Shown here one piece after another: positions 34,515 to 43,134 of a stretch of DNA of 64,000 bases. Positions within the stretch are counted from its first letter, which is position 1; each line of letters starts with the position of its first letter. This DNA comes from Bacteroidota bacterium (GTDB taxonomy: Bacteria > Bacteroidota > Bacteroidia > Bacteroidales > F082). Made by a program: the position numbers and the translations under genes. The stretch is from contig JAHLLA010000001.1 of assembly GCA_020444415.1 (NCBI GenBank), forward strand, positions 186,001-250,000, read 5' to 3'. Below the pieces are notes generated by a model. It was not told the DNA's origin. It worked only from the letters and a program-made list of their open reading frames with translations, and ran no database searches.

Positions 34515-35372
34515 ATGACAATTAGTATACAAGGTGTAAAAGGCGCATTTCACGAAGAAGCAGCCATCAATTATTATGGTGGAGAAATTGAAATCCTGCC
34601 GAACATCTCATTTTTTAAAGTGATTGAAAGTATCAGGGATAACAATGCCAAAGCAGGTATCATGGCAGTCGAGAATACCATCTCGGGCACCATCCATTCC
34701 AATTTAAACCTGATCAGGGAATCAGGATTAAGCATCTGCGGTGAAGTGTACCTGCAAATTGAACAAAACCTGGTTGGATTGCCCGGCACAGGCATTGAAG
34801 ATTTGGTTGAAGTACATTCACATTATATGGCCATTGACCAATGCCGGAGTTTTTTCAGAAATCATCCACATATCAAACTGATTGAATCGGATGATACCGC
34901 TTTGAGCATGAAAGAAATTGCAGAAAAACAACTTACAAATGTCGGCGCCATCGGAAGCAGGATCGGTGCTCATCACTATGGTTTGAACATCATTGCTGAA
35001 AGTATTGAAACAAATAAGAAAAACTATACACGATTTCTGATTGTTGAAAGGAAAAACAAAACCGGTTCTGACAAGATTAACAAATCATCTATTTCGATGA
35101 GCTTACCCAACCAAAAAGGCAGTTTGTCGCAGGTACTTAGTGTGATCGCCTTTTATAATGTGGACCTGAGCAAGATCGAATCTGTTCCGGTAGTAGGTGA
35201 ACCCTGGCATTACAGATTCTATATTGATGTGCTATTTGACAATTACGAAAAATATAAAAGTATGCTGCAGGCAATTGGTCCTTTGACTGATAAACTCCAG
35301 ATACTGGGAGAATATGTGTCTGGTTCCAAATCATTTGAACAAATTCATTCACAATCAAAAATAGAATCCTAA
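34515..35372 (+). CDS. pheA: Prephenate dehydratase
   Basis: This 285-residue enzyme converts prephenate to phenylpyruvate, the committed step to phenylalanine. The catalytic domain begins ISIQGVKGAFHEEAA, with VENTISGTIHSNLNL and the family motif NYTRFLIVERK. The C-terminal ACT domain (about 190-270) has NQKGSLSQVLSVI and KIESVP, in the position of the ESRP regulatory motif, consistent with Phe feedback. There is no chorismate mutase fused; that activity is on the DAHP synthase three genes on. Its stop shares a base with the next start (TAATG). Confidence 0.94.
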   Translation: MTISIQGVKGAFHEEAAINYYGGEIEILPNISFFKVIESIRDNNAKAGIMAVENTISGTIHSNLNLIRESGLSICGEVYLQIEQNLVGLPGTGIEDLVEVHSHYMAIDQCRSFFRNHPHIKLIESDDTALSMKEIAEKQLTNVGAIGSRIGAHHYGLNIIAESIETNKKNYTRFLIVERKNKTGSDKINKSSISMSLPNQKGSLSQVLSVIAFYNVDLSKIESVPVVGEPWHYRFYIDVLFDNYEKYKSMLQAIGPLTDKLQILGEYVSGSKSFEQIHSQSKIES

Positions 35373-36544
35373 TGAACATAAAACCTGCTGATAGGATCGG
35401 AAAAGTAAAAGAATATTATTTCTCAAAAAAGCTTGCTGAAGTTCATATGCTGAAGGAACAGGGAAAACCCATTATCAACCTGGGTATCGGCAGCCCTGAG
35501 CTCCCCACCCACCCTGATGTAATTGATGAGCTCAACCGATCGAGTCGCGAAAAAGGCAGCAATTACTACCAATCATACCGTGGCATACCGGAACTCAGAG
35601 AAGCATTTTCAACCTGGTACCAGGATATTTATGGGGTTGATCTAAATCCTGCAAATGAGATATTACCGCTCATAGGCTCCAAAGAGGGTATCATGCATAT
35701 CAGTATGGCTTTTGCCAATCCGGGTGACCAGGTGCTGATACCAAATCCCGGTTATCCAGCATATAGCTCCGTTTCGAAACTGCTCAACCTTGATATCCAA
35801 TATTATAATTTAAAGGGAGTCAATAATTGGCTGCCCAATATCAGCGAATTGGCAACACTTGCTCAGGACAATTGCAAGATCATCTGGCTGAATTATCCAC
35901 ATATGCCCAGCGGTGCCAAGGGTAATGCAGCAGCGTTCGGAGAATTAATTGAATTTGCCCAATTGAGGAATATATTAGTAGTTAATGACAATCCATACAG
36001 TTTGATTTTAAACAGCGAACCCATGAGTTTACTGAATGGAATTGTATCGAAAAGCCATGTGCTGGAATTGAATTCGCTGAGCAAATCGCACAATATGGCT
36101 GGGTGGCGAATCGGCATGGTGGCCGGAAGTGAAGAAAACATCAATCACATACTGAAAGTGAAAAGCAATTTCGATTCGGGTATGTTCAAGCCTTTGCAGC
36201 AGGCAGCAGCAAAAGCACTGCAGTTGCCACGTTCATGGTATGATGAAATCAATAAGCTATATGGCGAAAGGCGTAAACTGGTCTGGCAAATAATGGATCA
36301 ACTGGGTTGCGCCTACGATAAAAACACATCGGGGATGTTTGTTTGGGCGAAAGTGCCATATAACTACAAAGATGGTGCTGCATTGTCAGACGAATTACTA
36401 TATGTGCATTCCATTTTTACCGCTCCGGGCTTTATTTTCGGAAGCAATGGAAATAATTATATACGTATTTCGCTTTGCGCTGATGGAAATCAGCTAAAGG
36501 AAGCATTAAAGAGACTGGAAACAATTAAAAAAGTAATTGCATGA
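35372..36544 (+). CDS. PLP-dependent aminotransferase, class I/II (probably aromatic)
   Basis: This 390-residue fold-type I aminotransferase shows INLGIGSPELPTHPDVI at the N-terminus, IPNPGYPAYSS, a substrate-loop NYPHMPSGAK (usually NYPxNPTG), VVNDNPYS, and the PLP lysine in LNSLSKSHNMAGWRIGM. Placed between prephenate dehydratase and prephenate dehydrogenase, it probably transaminates phenylpyruvate and 4-hydroxyphenylpyruvate to Phe and Tyr. Substrate is inferred from context. It overlaps tyrA by 4 bases (ATGA). Confidence 0.9.
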   Translation: MNIKPADRIGKVKEYYFSKKLAEVHMLKEQGKPIINLGIGSPELPTHPDVIDELNRSSREKGSNYYQSYRGIPELREAFSTWYQDIYGVDLNPANEILPLIGSKEGIMHISMAFANPGDQVLIPNPGYPAYSSVSKLLNLDIQYYNLKGVNNWLPNISELATLAQDNCKIIWLNYPHMPSGAKGNAAAFGELIEFAQLRNILVVNDNPYSLILNSEPMSLLNGIVSKSHVLELNSLSKSHNMAGWRIGMVAGSEENINHILKVKSNFDSGMFKPLQQAAAKALQLPRSWYDEINKLYGERRKLVWQIMDQLGCAYDKNTSGMFVWAKVPYNYKDGAALSDELLYVHSIFTAPGFIFGSNGNNYIRISLCADGNQLKEALKRLETIKKVIA

Positions 36545-37380
36545 AAATTTGTATCATAGGCTTGGGACTGATGGGCGGTTCCATGGCCATCGACTTAAAA
36601 AAAAGAAACTACGCCACGCATATCATTGGTTACGACCAGAGTAATTTGCATGCGCAAACGGCCAAGAATATCGGTATCGTTGATGAAATTATGGGTCTCG
36701 AAGATGCCGTTAGCTCTGCTGAAATGATTGTTCTTGCCATCCCGGCAGATGCCACGCTGGTTATTTTGCCCAAAGTACTCGACCTGATCGAAAACCAGGT
36801 AGTAACTGATGTTTGCTCCATCAAAGGAAATTTAGCCGAGCGCATCAAATACCATCAGAAAAGAGCCAACTATGTAGCTGCCCATCCGATGGCCGGAACT
36901 GAACATACAGGCCCTTGGGCCGCCAAATCAGGTATGTTCGACGGGAAGGCGGTGATTTTTTGTGATGCCGAAAGCAGCAACGAAGAAGCGCTTCATACCG
37001 TAAGAGATATGTATGACCATTTGCATATGCGCCCGGTGTATATGAACTCATTTAATCATGACGCCCACGCGGCTTACATTTCGCACATTTCACATATCAG
37101 TTCTTTCGCACTGGCACTTACTGTGCTCGACAAAGAAAGAAATGAGAAAAATATATTTGATTTGGCAAGCGGTGGATTTGATTCGACGGTTCGTCTTGCG
37201 AAAAGTTCTGCCGATATGTGGACGCCTATATTCGCGCAGAATGCGGATAATGTGGTGACGGTGCTGGATACGTATATCAGTAAACTCCAGGACTTTAAAA
37301 AAGCTATCAAAGAAAACAATAAAACATCTATCAATCAATTAATTACCGAAGCTAATAAAATCAAAAAAGTTTTATCCTAA
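36541..37380 (+). CDS. tyrA: Prephenate dehydrogenase
   Basis: This 279-residue enzyme oxidises prephenate to 4-hydroxyphenylpyruvate with NAD(P)+. Motifs: N-terminal Rossmann IIGLGLMGGSMAIDL, VTDVCSIKGN, AAHPMAGTEHTGPWAA (catalytic His region) and HDAHAAYISHISH. No ACT or chorismate mutase domain is fused. The gene starts inside the end of the aminotransferase gene and is followed after 11 bases by the bifunctional DAHP synthase. Confidence 0.94.
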   Translation: MKICIIGLGLMGGSMAIDLKKRNYATHIIGYDQSNLHAQTAKNIGIVDEIMGLEDAVSSAEMIVLAIPADATLVILPKVLDLIENQVVTDVCSIKGNLAERIKYHQKRANYVAAHPMAGTEHTGPWAAKSGMFDGKAVIFCDAESSNEEALHTVRDMYDHLHMRPVYMNSFNHDAHAAYISHISHISSFALALTVLDKERNEKNIFDLASGGFDSTVRLAKSSADMWTPIFAQNADNVVTVLDTYISKLQDFKKAIKENNKTSINQLITEANKIKKVLS

Positions 37381-37391
37381 CAACTAAAATC

Positions 37392-38510
37392 ATGGAAGTA
37401 CAACTCGATATCAGAAAATTTTCAGACTGGGAAATCGGAAATACTGACAAACCTTTTATAATCTCCGGACCCTGTAGTGCCGAAACCGAAGAACAAACCC
37501 TCAAATCGGCTCATGAATTGAACAGGCTTGGCATACAGGTTTTCAGGGCAGGAATTTGGAAGCCGCGCACCCGCCCCAACTCATTTGAAGGGGTGGGCAG
37601 CAAAGGTTTGAAATGGCTCAAAAAAGTGAAAAAAGAAACCGGCATGCTCACCAGTACCGAAGTCGCCAATGTAAAGCATGTGTACGAATCGTTGAGAGCC
37701 GGTGTGGATATATTGTGGATAGGTGCCCGGACCTCTGCCAATCCGTTTGCCATGCAGGAAATAGCTGATGCCTTGCAGGGAATGGATATTCCGGTATTTG
37801 TAAAAAACCCCGTAAACCCGGATGCCGATTTATGGTTAGGGGCGATTGAAAGACTTCAAAAAGCAGGTATCTCAAGGATCGGGGCTATACACCGTGGTTT
37901 CTCCAGTTTCGACCACAGCATTTACCGTAATCCGCCTTCCTGGCAAATTCCTATCGAACTGAAAAGAAGAATCCCTGACCTGCCCATTATTTGCGATCCG
38001 AGCCATATTGGAGGAAAAAGGGAGCTGCTGCAAAGTATTTCTCAAAAAGCTATGGACCTGAATTACGATGGACTGATGATCGAATCACACCCGGACCCTG
38101 ATAATGCCTGGAGCGATGCACAACAACAGGTAAGCGCCGCTTCTTTACAAATTATCATTGAAAGCCTGGTCTTGCGACAGGTGAATCCGGAAGGCATTTC
38201 GTACGATACGCTTGAGGATTTAAGATTCAAAATTGACAAATACGACAATGAATTATTAGATATTTTACAAAAAAGAATGGAAGTGGCAGAATCCATCGGT
38301 ACCTATAAAAAGCAAAGCAATATGACTATTTTACAGCCCAACCGTTGGGAAGAAGTGGTTGAAAATAGTTTGGTAAAAGGAAGGAAAAGAGATTTAAGCG
38401 ATCGCTTCACTTCCAAGATATTCAAAGCTATTCATGAAGAGTCCATCAGTAAGCAAACCGCTATTATGAATGGGCAACCAATCGTAAATGGACATAGTAA
38501 AACATCTTAG
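37392..38510 (+). CDS. Bifunctional DAHP synthase / chorismate mutase (type II mutase)
   Basis: This 372-residue fusion has residues about 1-265 as a DAHP synthase of the short AroA(I-beta)/KDO8P-like type: PFIISGPCSAETEEQ, FRAGIWKPRTRPNSFEGVG, VKNPVNPD, and IICDPSHIGGKRE. Residues about 275-360 are an AroQ chorismate mutase: EDLRFKIDKYDNELLDILQ, RMEVAESIGTYKK. It supplies both the first step of the shikimate pathway and the chorismate-to-prephenate step, so the four genes here cover chorismate to Phe and Tyr. A linked mutase is known to mediate feedback in related fusions. Confidence 0.93.
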   Translation: MEVQLDIRKFSDWEIGNTDKPFIISGPCSAETEEQTLKSAHELNRLGIQVFRAGIWKPRTRPNSFEGVGSKGLKWLKKVKKETGMLTSTEVANVKHVYESLRAGVDILWIGARTSANPFAMQEIADALQGMDIPVFVKNPVNPDADLWLGAIERLQKAGISRIGAIHRGFSSFDHSIYRNPPSWQIPIELKRRIPDLPIICDPSHIGGKRELLQSISQKAMDLNYDGLMIESHPDPDNAWSDAQQQVSAASLQIIIESLVLRQVNPEGISYDTLEDLRFKIDKYDNELLDILQKRMEVAESIGTYKKQSNMTILQPNRWEEVVENSLVKGRKRDLSDRFTSKIFKAIHEESISKQTAIMNGQPIVNGHSKTS

Positions 38511-38531
38511 TGTTAACTTTTTTCAAACTTT

Positions 38532-38562
38532 TTTGGAATTGTACATTTTTTTTCCATCTTTG
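38532..38562 (+). promoter_or_regulatory. Promoter of the trp operon
   Basis: TTTG (38532-38535), a 19-base spacer, and CATCTTTG (38555-38562, one mismatch to TAnnTTTG). Transcription would start near 38569, some 17 bases before the leader frame. Confidence 0.6.
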
Positions 38563-38585
38563 TACCCATTAAACGAAATGAAAAA

Positions 38586-38651
38586 TTGATTCAATCAAAT
38601 AATACTTCTTGGTGGTGGCTTTTTTCGCTTACAAATAGTGAGGAAAGATAA
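38586..38651 (+). CDS. trpL: trp leader peptide with three consecutive Trp codons
   Basis: The open frame from TTG 38586 to TAA 38649-38651 reads MIQSNNTSWWWLFSLTNSEER (first Met from TTG). TGG TGG TGG at 38610-38618 precede an intrinsic terminator and trpE, the classic form of a trp attenuator. No in-frame ATG is present. An ATG at 38578 is out of frame by one base because of a run of five A (38581-38585); with six A it would read MKKLIQSNNTSWWW. So the start is either TTG, or the run has lost an A in this genome or in the assembly. Confidence 0.78.
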   Translation: MIQSNNTSWWWLFSLTNSEER

Positions 38652-38672
38652 CCTATCATTTAAAAAAAATAG

Positions 38673-38708
38673 AAACGGCTTGTCGAACTCACGGCAGGCC
38701 GTTTTTTT
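38673..38708 (+). terminator. trp attenuator terminator
   Basis: 13-bp stem AAACGGCTTGTCG (38673-38685) / CGGCAGGCCGTTT (38692-38704), with two G-T pairs and a six-base loop, followed by a T-run ending at 38708. It lies between the Trp-rich leader and trpE. A weak competing pairing is GTGAG (38638-38642) with CTCAC (38688-38692). Confidence 0.85.
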
Positions 38709-40130
38709 ATGCAGCAATTTATGACACAAAAGAAAATAACAATCCACTCGCACAGTAAAAGGCACCTGGCTGATATGATTACTCCTGTGGGCCTTTACCT
38801 GAAAATGCGGGATACATTCAACGGAGGGCTACTGCTTGAAAGTTCTGATTACCAAACAAAAGAAAATTCATATTCATTCCTTTGTTTCGACCCAATCGTA
38901 GGTTTTAAGATAGAGAACGGACAGCTTACATTTTCAGAAAAAGAATTTAAAGAGGTACAGGACATTTCAGATGTAAAAGGAAAAGCCGTTGATAAAATTC
39001 AGGCATTCATAGAAAATATTGAGATCAAGGGAGATGAAATATCTACAAAATATGGTGGCTTTTTTGGTTATACCACCTTTGATACGATTCCCTACTTTGA
39101 GAATATCTCATTTGATGAAAAAAAGAAGAACTTGCAGATACCAGAAATGCAGTATTCACTTTTCAGGGTGGTCATCGTGATCAATCATTTCAACAACGAA
39201 CTTTTTGTCATTCTGAACCACATAGACAATCAAAATCCAGATTTCTCTGAGATTGATGTATTACTGAATAACATAGACAATCCTGCATTTAGTTTTGAGG
39301 CCCTTGGCAATGAAACTTCATCAACCAATGAAAATGAGTTTAAAGAGCTTGTAAAAAAAGCCAAATCACATTGCCAGCGTGGCGATGTTTTCCAGTTGGT
39401 ATTGTCCAAAAGATTTTCACAGCAGTTTAATGGTGACGATTTCAATGTGTACAGGGCATTGCGTTCGATCAACCCGTCGCCTTATTTATTCTATTTCGAT
39501 TATGGAGGATTCCGCATCTTTGGTTCTTCACCCGAAGCGCAACTGATCATCAATGATGGCAAAGCGCAAATTCATCCAATTGCTGGTACTTATCGACGCA
39601 CAGGTGACGATGAAACAGACCGGTTGGCGGCCATTGAATTATCAAAAGACCCAAAAGAAAATTCGGAACACGTCATGCTGGTCGACCTGGCGCGAAATGA
39701 CCTGAGCAGGAATACCAAAAAAGTGCATGTCGAAACCTATAAGGAAATACAGTATTTCAGTCATGTGATACACCTGGTATCTAAAGTGGAGGGCGAATTG
39801 GACGCAGGAAGCAAGAGCATGAGAATTTATGCAGATACCTTTCCGGCCGGAACCCTTTCTGGTGCGCCAAAATATAAAGCGCTCGAGTTAATTGATAAAT
39901 ATGAAAAAGAAAACAGGAGTTTCTATGGTGGAGCCATTGGTTTTCTGAAACTAAATGGTGAACTGAATCATGCCATACTCATTCGTTCATTCCTGAGCAT
40001 GAATAATACTTTGTATTACCAGGCCGGGGCCGGAATCGTCATTGATTCGAAGGAAGAAAATGAATTGCAGGAAGTAAAAAATAAATCAGAAGCATTGCGG
40101 AAAGCGATCATCATGGCAAATGAAATATAA
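38709..40130 (+). CDS. trpE: Anthranilate synthase component I
   Basis: This 473-residue enzyme converts chorismate and ammonia (from TrpG) to anthranilate. The N-terminal feedback segment LLLESSD matches the Trp-binding LLES motif. The chorismate-binding domain shows VFQLVLSKRFSQQF, RIFGSSPEAQL, HPIAGTYRRTGDDE, DLARNDLSR and GAPKYKALELI. The first ATG (38709) directly follows the attenuator T-run; the second ATG at 38721 (MTQKK) is an equally plausible start. The stop is one base before the preferred trpG start. Confidence 0.94.
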   Translation: MQQFMTQKKITIHSHSKRHLADMITPVGLYLKMRDTFNGGLLLESSDYQTKENSYSFLCFDPIVGFKIENGQLTFSEKEFKEVQDISDVKGKAVDKIQAFIENIEIKGDEISTKYGGFFGYTTFDTIPYFENISFDEKKKNLQIPEMQYSLFRVVIVINHFNNELFVILNHIDNQNPDFSEIDVLLNNIDNPAFSFEALGNETSSTNENEFKELVKKAKSHCQRGDVFQLVLSKRFSQQFNGDDFNVYRALRSINPSPYLFYFDYGGFRIFGSSPEAQLIINDGKAQIHPIAGTYRRTGDDETDRLAAIELSKDPKENSEHVMLVDLARNDLSRNTKKVHVETYKEIQYFSHVIHLVSKVEGELDAGSKSMRIYADTFPAGTLSGAPKYKALELIDKYEKENRSFYGGAIGFLKLNGELNHAILIRSFLSMNNTLYYQAGAGIVIDSKEENELQEVKNKSEALRKAIIMANEI

Positions 40131-40131
40131 C

Positions 40132-40704
40132 ATGAAAAAGATACTGATCATAGATAATTACGATTCCTTTACATACAACCTTGTGCAGATCGTTGACGAG
40201 AATTTTAAAGGAACATATACCATTAAAAGAAACGATGAAATTGACTTAGAAGAAGTTGACACATACGATGGTATTATTCTATCACCCGGGCCCGGTATTC
40301 CCGATGAAGCCGGTCTATTGAAACAAATCATTGCAACCTACGGCCCGACAAAAAAAATATTTGGTGTTTGTCTCGGTTTGCAAGCTATCGGTGAAGTGTA
40401 TGGTGCCAAACTTAAAAACCTGGATAAAGTATATCATGGTGTTAAAACAAAAATGCGTGTTGTGAATCGACCCGATTTGATTTTTAACAACATCCCATCT
40501 GAATTTGAAGCCGGACGATACCATTCATGGATTGTTGACAAAGAAGGACTGCCAGAAACCATAGAAGTAACATGTGTTGATGAAAACAATGAAATTATGG
40601 CTGCTAAACACAAGGAATTTGACGTGCGCGGAGTTCAATTCCACCCTGAGTCGATATTAACGGAACACGGCCAGCAAATGATCATTAATTTTTTAAACTC
40701 TTAG
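40132..40704 (+). CDS. trpG: Anthranilate synthase component II (glutamine amidotransferase)
   Basis: This class I glutamine amidotransferase supplies ammonia to TrpE. It shows IIDNYDSFTYNLVQ, LSPGPGIPDEAG, the nucleophile Cys in FGVCLGLQAIGE, and the catalytic HPE in VQFHPESILT. I chose ATG 40132, one base after the trpE stop; an upstream ATG at 40120 overlaps trpE by 11 bases and adds four residues not typical of the family. Followed by trpD after one base. Confidence 0.94.
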   Translation: MKKILIIDNYDSFTYNLVQIVDENFKGTYTIKRNDEIDLEEVDTYDGIILSPGPGIPDEAGLLKQIIATYGPTKKIFGVCLGLQAIGEVYGAKLKNLDKVYHGVKTKMRVVNRPDLIFNNIPSEFEAGRYHSWIVDKEGLPETIEVTCVDENNEIMAAKHKEFDVRGVQFHPESILTEHGQQMIINFLNS

Positions 40705-40705
40705 C

Positions 40706-41698
40706 ATGAAACAAATACTCAACCAGCTATTTGAACATCAACACCTGGATAAAGAGCAGGCAAGGGAGATATTGATCAATATTGCCAACCAGCAATACAA
40801 TCCGTCGCAGGTAGCAGCTTTCATTACCGTATTTCTTATGCGTTCCGTAAGTGTTGAGGAGTTGAAAGGATTCCGTGAAGCCCTGCTTGAGTTGTGTATT
40901 AAGGTTGACTTTTCAGAATTCAACACCATCGACCTATGTGGCACCGGCGGCGACGGTAAAAATACCTTCAACATTTCCACGCTTTCCTCATTTGTGGTCG
41001 CCGGAGCAGGATACAAAGTAGCAAAACATGGCAATTATGGGGTTTCGTCAGTCAGTGGTTCGTCCAATGTACTGGAACACCTGGGTTTTCGTTTTACAAA
41101 TGATCATGACCTTTTAAAAAAACAACTCGAAAAAGCCAATATTGCGTTCCTGCATGCTCCCTTGTTCCACCCTGCCATGAAATCAGTGGCCCCTATCCGA
41201 AAAGAATTAGGTGTGAAAACCTTTTTCAATATGCTGGGACCGCTGGTAAATCCTTCCATGCCTCAGAACCAAATTGTTGGCGTGTTCGATTTAAAAGTTA
41301 TGAGATTGTACCATTATATCTACCAGGATTTGAATCGCAATTATTCCATCATACATTCGCTGGACGGATATGACGAAATATCATTGACCAGCCCGTTCAA
41401 ACTGATCGGGAATACCAAAGAAGAAATTATCGAACCCGAATCTATCGGATTGGCCAGGCTGAAAAAGGAGCAGATCACAGGGGGAGAATCTATTGAAGAT
41501 GCAGCTCAGATATTTATGAATGTATTAAAAAACAAGGCTACGTATGCTCAGAAAAATGTGGTGGTCGCCAATTCTGCCATGGCCATTCAATGCATCCAAC
41601 CGGAATTACAACTTGAAGATTGTATCGACCAGGCCCGGGCTTCCATTGAAGCAGGAAACGCACTTCAATCATTTAACACACTTTTAAGCATCAATTAA
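40706..41698 (+). CDS. trpD: Anthranilate phosphoribosyltransferase
   Basis: This 330-residue enzyme transfers phosphoribose from PRPP to anthranilate. Motifs: the PRPP-binding DLCGTGGDGKNTFNIST, KHGNYGVSSVSGSSNVLEHL, and FNMLGPLVNPS. Length is typical. Tightly spaced between trpG and trpC (1 base each side). Confidence 0.95.
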   Translation: MKQILNQLFEHQHLDKEQAREILINIANQQYNPSQVAAFITVFLMRSVSVEELKGFREALLELCIKVDFSEFNTIDLCGTGGDGKNTFNISTLSSFVVAGAGYKVAKHGNYGVSSVSGSSNVLEHLGFRFTNDHDLLKKQLEKANIAFLHAPLFHPAMKSVAPIRKELGVKTFFNMLGPLVNPSMPQNQIVGVFDLKVMRLYHYIYQDLNRNYSIIHSLDGYDEISLTSPFKLIGNTKEEIIEPESIGLARLKKEQITGGESIEDAAQIFMNVLKNKATYAQKNVVVANSAMAIQCIQPELQLEDCIDQARASIEAGNALQSFNTLLSIN

Positions 41699-41699
41699 A

Positions 41700-42515
41700 A
41701 TGAATATACTCGATCAAATAGTTGCATATAAAAAACAGGAAGTAGCTGAAAGAAAGGAATTGTACCCGGTCAAATTGCTGGAGAAATCATTGTACTTCTA
41801 TTCTCCTACCGTTTCCTTAAAAAAATATCTTGCCAGGAAGGATAAGAGCGGTATCATCGCTGAATTCAAAAGAAAATCTCCTTCCAAAGGCATCATCAAT
41901 GCCTATGCCGATGTGGAAGAAACTTCGATTGGATATATGCGGGCAGGTGCTTCTGCACTATCGGTTCTCACTGATCATCATTTTTTTGGTGGTTCGAATG
42001 AAGACTTAAAAACTGCCCGAAAATTCAATTTCTGTCCCATTCTCAGAAAAGAATTCATCATTGACGAATACCAGCTCTATGAAGCACGTTCCATGGGTGC
42101 GGATGCCATTTTGCTGATCGCTGAGATTCTTAGCGAAAAAGAAGTAAAGCAATTGGCTGACCTTGCCAGATCTCTCGAAATGGAAGTGTTGATGGAAGTG
42201 CATTCGAAAAACCAGCTTCAAAAAGCATCAGGTTCTGTAGATATTATCGGAGTAAATAACCGCAACCTGGAAACCTTTGAAGTTGACATCCAGACTTCAT
42301 TTGAATTGCTCAATCATATTCCTGCTGATACTTTCAAAATATCTGAGAGTGGGATCAGTCATCCGGAGGTGGTGTATAGGTTGAAAGAGTCAGGTTATAA
42401 TGGGTTTTTAATTGGAGAACAATTTATGAAATCGTCGCATCCGGGTAAAAGTTGCTTAAAGTTCATTGAGGAATTAAACCAGTTGGTTGACTGTCAGCCA
42501 GCAAATAAAGAATAA
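41700..42515 (+). CDS. trpC: Indole-3-glycerol phosphate synthase
   Basis: This 271-residue TIM-barrel enzyme closes the indole ring from CdRP. Visible segments: IIAEFKRKSPSKGII (catalytic Lys), LSVLTDHHFFGGS, ILRKEFIIDEYQLYEARSMG, EVLMEVHSK, IGVNNRNLETF and SESGISHPE. Monofunctional, since trpF is the separate next gene. Confidence 0.95.
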   Translation: MNILDQIVAYKKQEVAERKELYPVKLLEKSLYFYSPTVSLKKYLARKDKSGIIAEFKRKSPSKGIINAYADVEETSIGYMRAGASALSVLTDHHFFGGSNEDLKTARKFNFCPILRKEFIIDEYQLYEARSMGADAILLIAEILSEKEVKQLADLARSLEMEVLMEVHSKNQLQKASGSVDIIGVNNRNLETFEVDIQTSFELLNHIPADTFKISESGISHPEVVYRLKESGYNGFLIGEQFMKSSHPGKSCLKFIEELNQLVDCQPANKE

Positions 42516-42516
42516 G

Positions 42517-43134
42517 ATGCTTGTAAAAGTTTGTGGCATAGCGAATTCGGAATTCATTCATCGAATAAATGAAATGCGCATCTATTTTACGGGGTTCATT
42601 TTTTATCCGAAATCAGAGAGATATGCAGCAAAAAAACTTTCGGAGGAACAAATCAAATCTATACCCGGACATGTCAAAAAGGTGGGAGTATTCGTCAATG
42701 AAAATATGGAAAGTATCCTTAGAACAATTAAAAGGTATCAACTCGATTTCGTGCAACTCCATGGTGATGAAAACATTTCATTTGTGAAAGTTATTTCAAA
42801 GAAAATTCCGGTTATCAAAGCCTTCAGACTTGACGAAGAATTCGATTTTGAGCAATTATCAGACTTCGAAAACTATTGTTCATATTTCCTCTTCGATACA
42901 AAAGACAAACTCTATGGTGGTACCGGTAAAAAGTTTAACTGGGAAATCCTTCAAAAGTATTCCGGGAATACCCCGTTTTTATTAAGCGGTGGCATTTCGC
43001 CTGGCGATGCAGAAAATATTCATAAAATACATCATCCCATGTGTAAGGGAATAGATATCAACAGCGGTTTCGAGACGGAACCCGGCATTAAAAATATAGA
43101 TCAAATAAAAGAGTTTCTAAATCAAATTATATGA
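42517..43134 (+). CDS. trpF: Phosphoribosylanthranilate isomerase
   Basis: This TIM-barrel isomerase of about 205 residues starts MLVKVCGIA, the usual N-terminus with the catalytic Cys in KVCGI. Other family motifs are GVFVNE, FVQLHGDE, LFDTK...YGGTGKKFNW, and LSGGISPGDA; the general acid Asp is in LFDTK. ATG 42517 was chosen because it gives this canonical N-terminus and follows the trpC stop by one base. Its stop overlaps the trpB start (ATGA). Confidence 0.94.
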   Translation: MLVKVCGIANSEFIHRINEMRIYFTGFIFYPKSERYAAKKLSEEQIKSIPGHVKKVGVFVNENMESILRTIKRYQLDFVQLHGDENISFVKVISKKIPVIKAFRLDEEFDFEQLSDFENYCSYFLFDTKDKLYGGTGKKFNWEILQKYSGNTPFLLSGGISPGDAENIHKIHHPMCKGIDINSGFETEPGIKNIDQIKEFLNQII

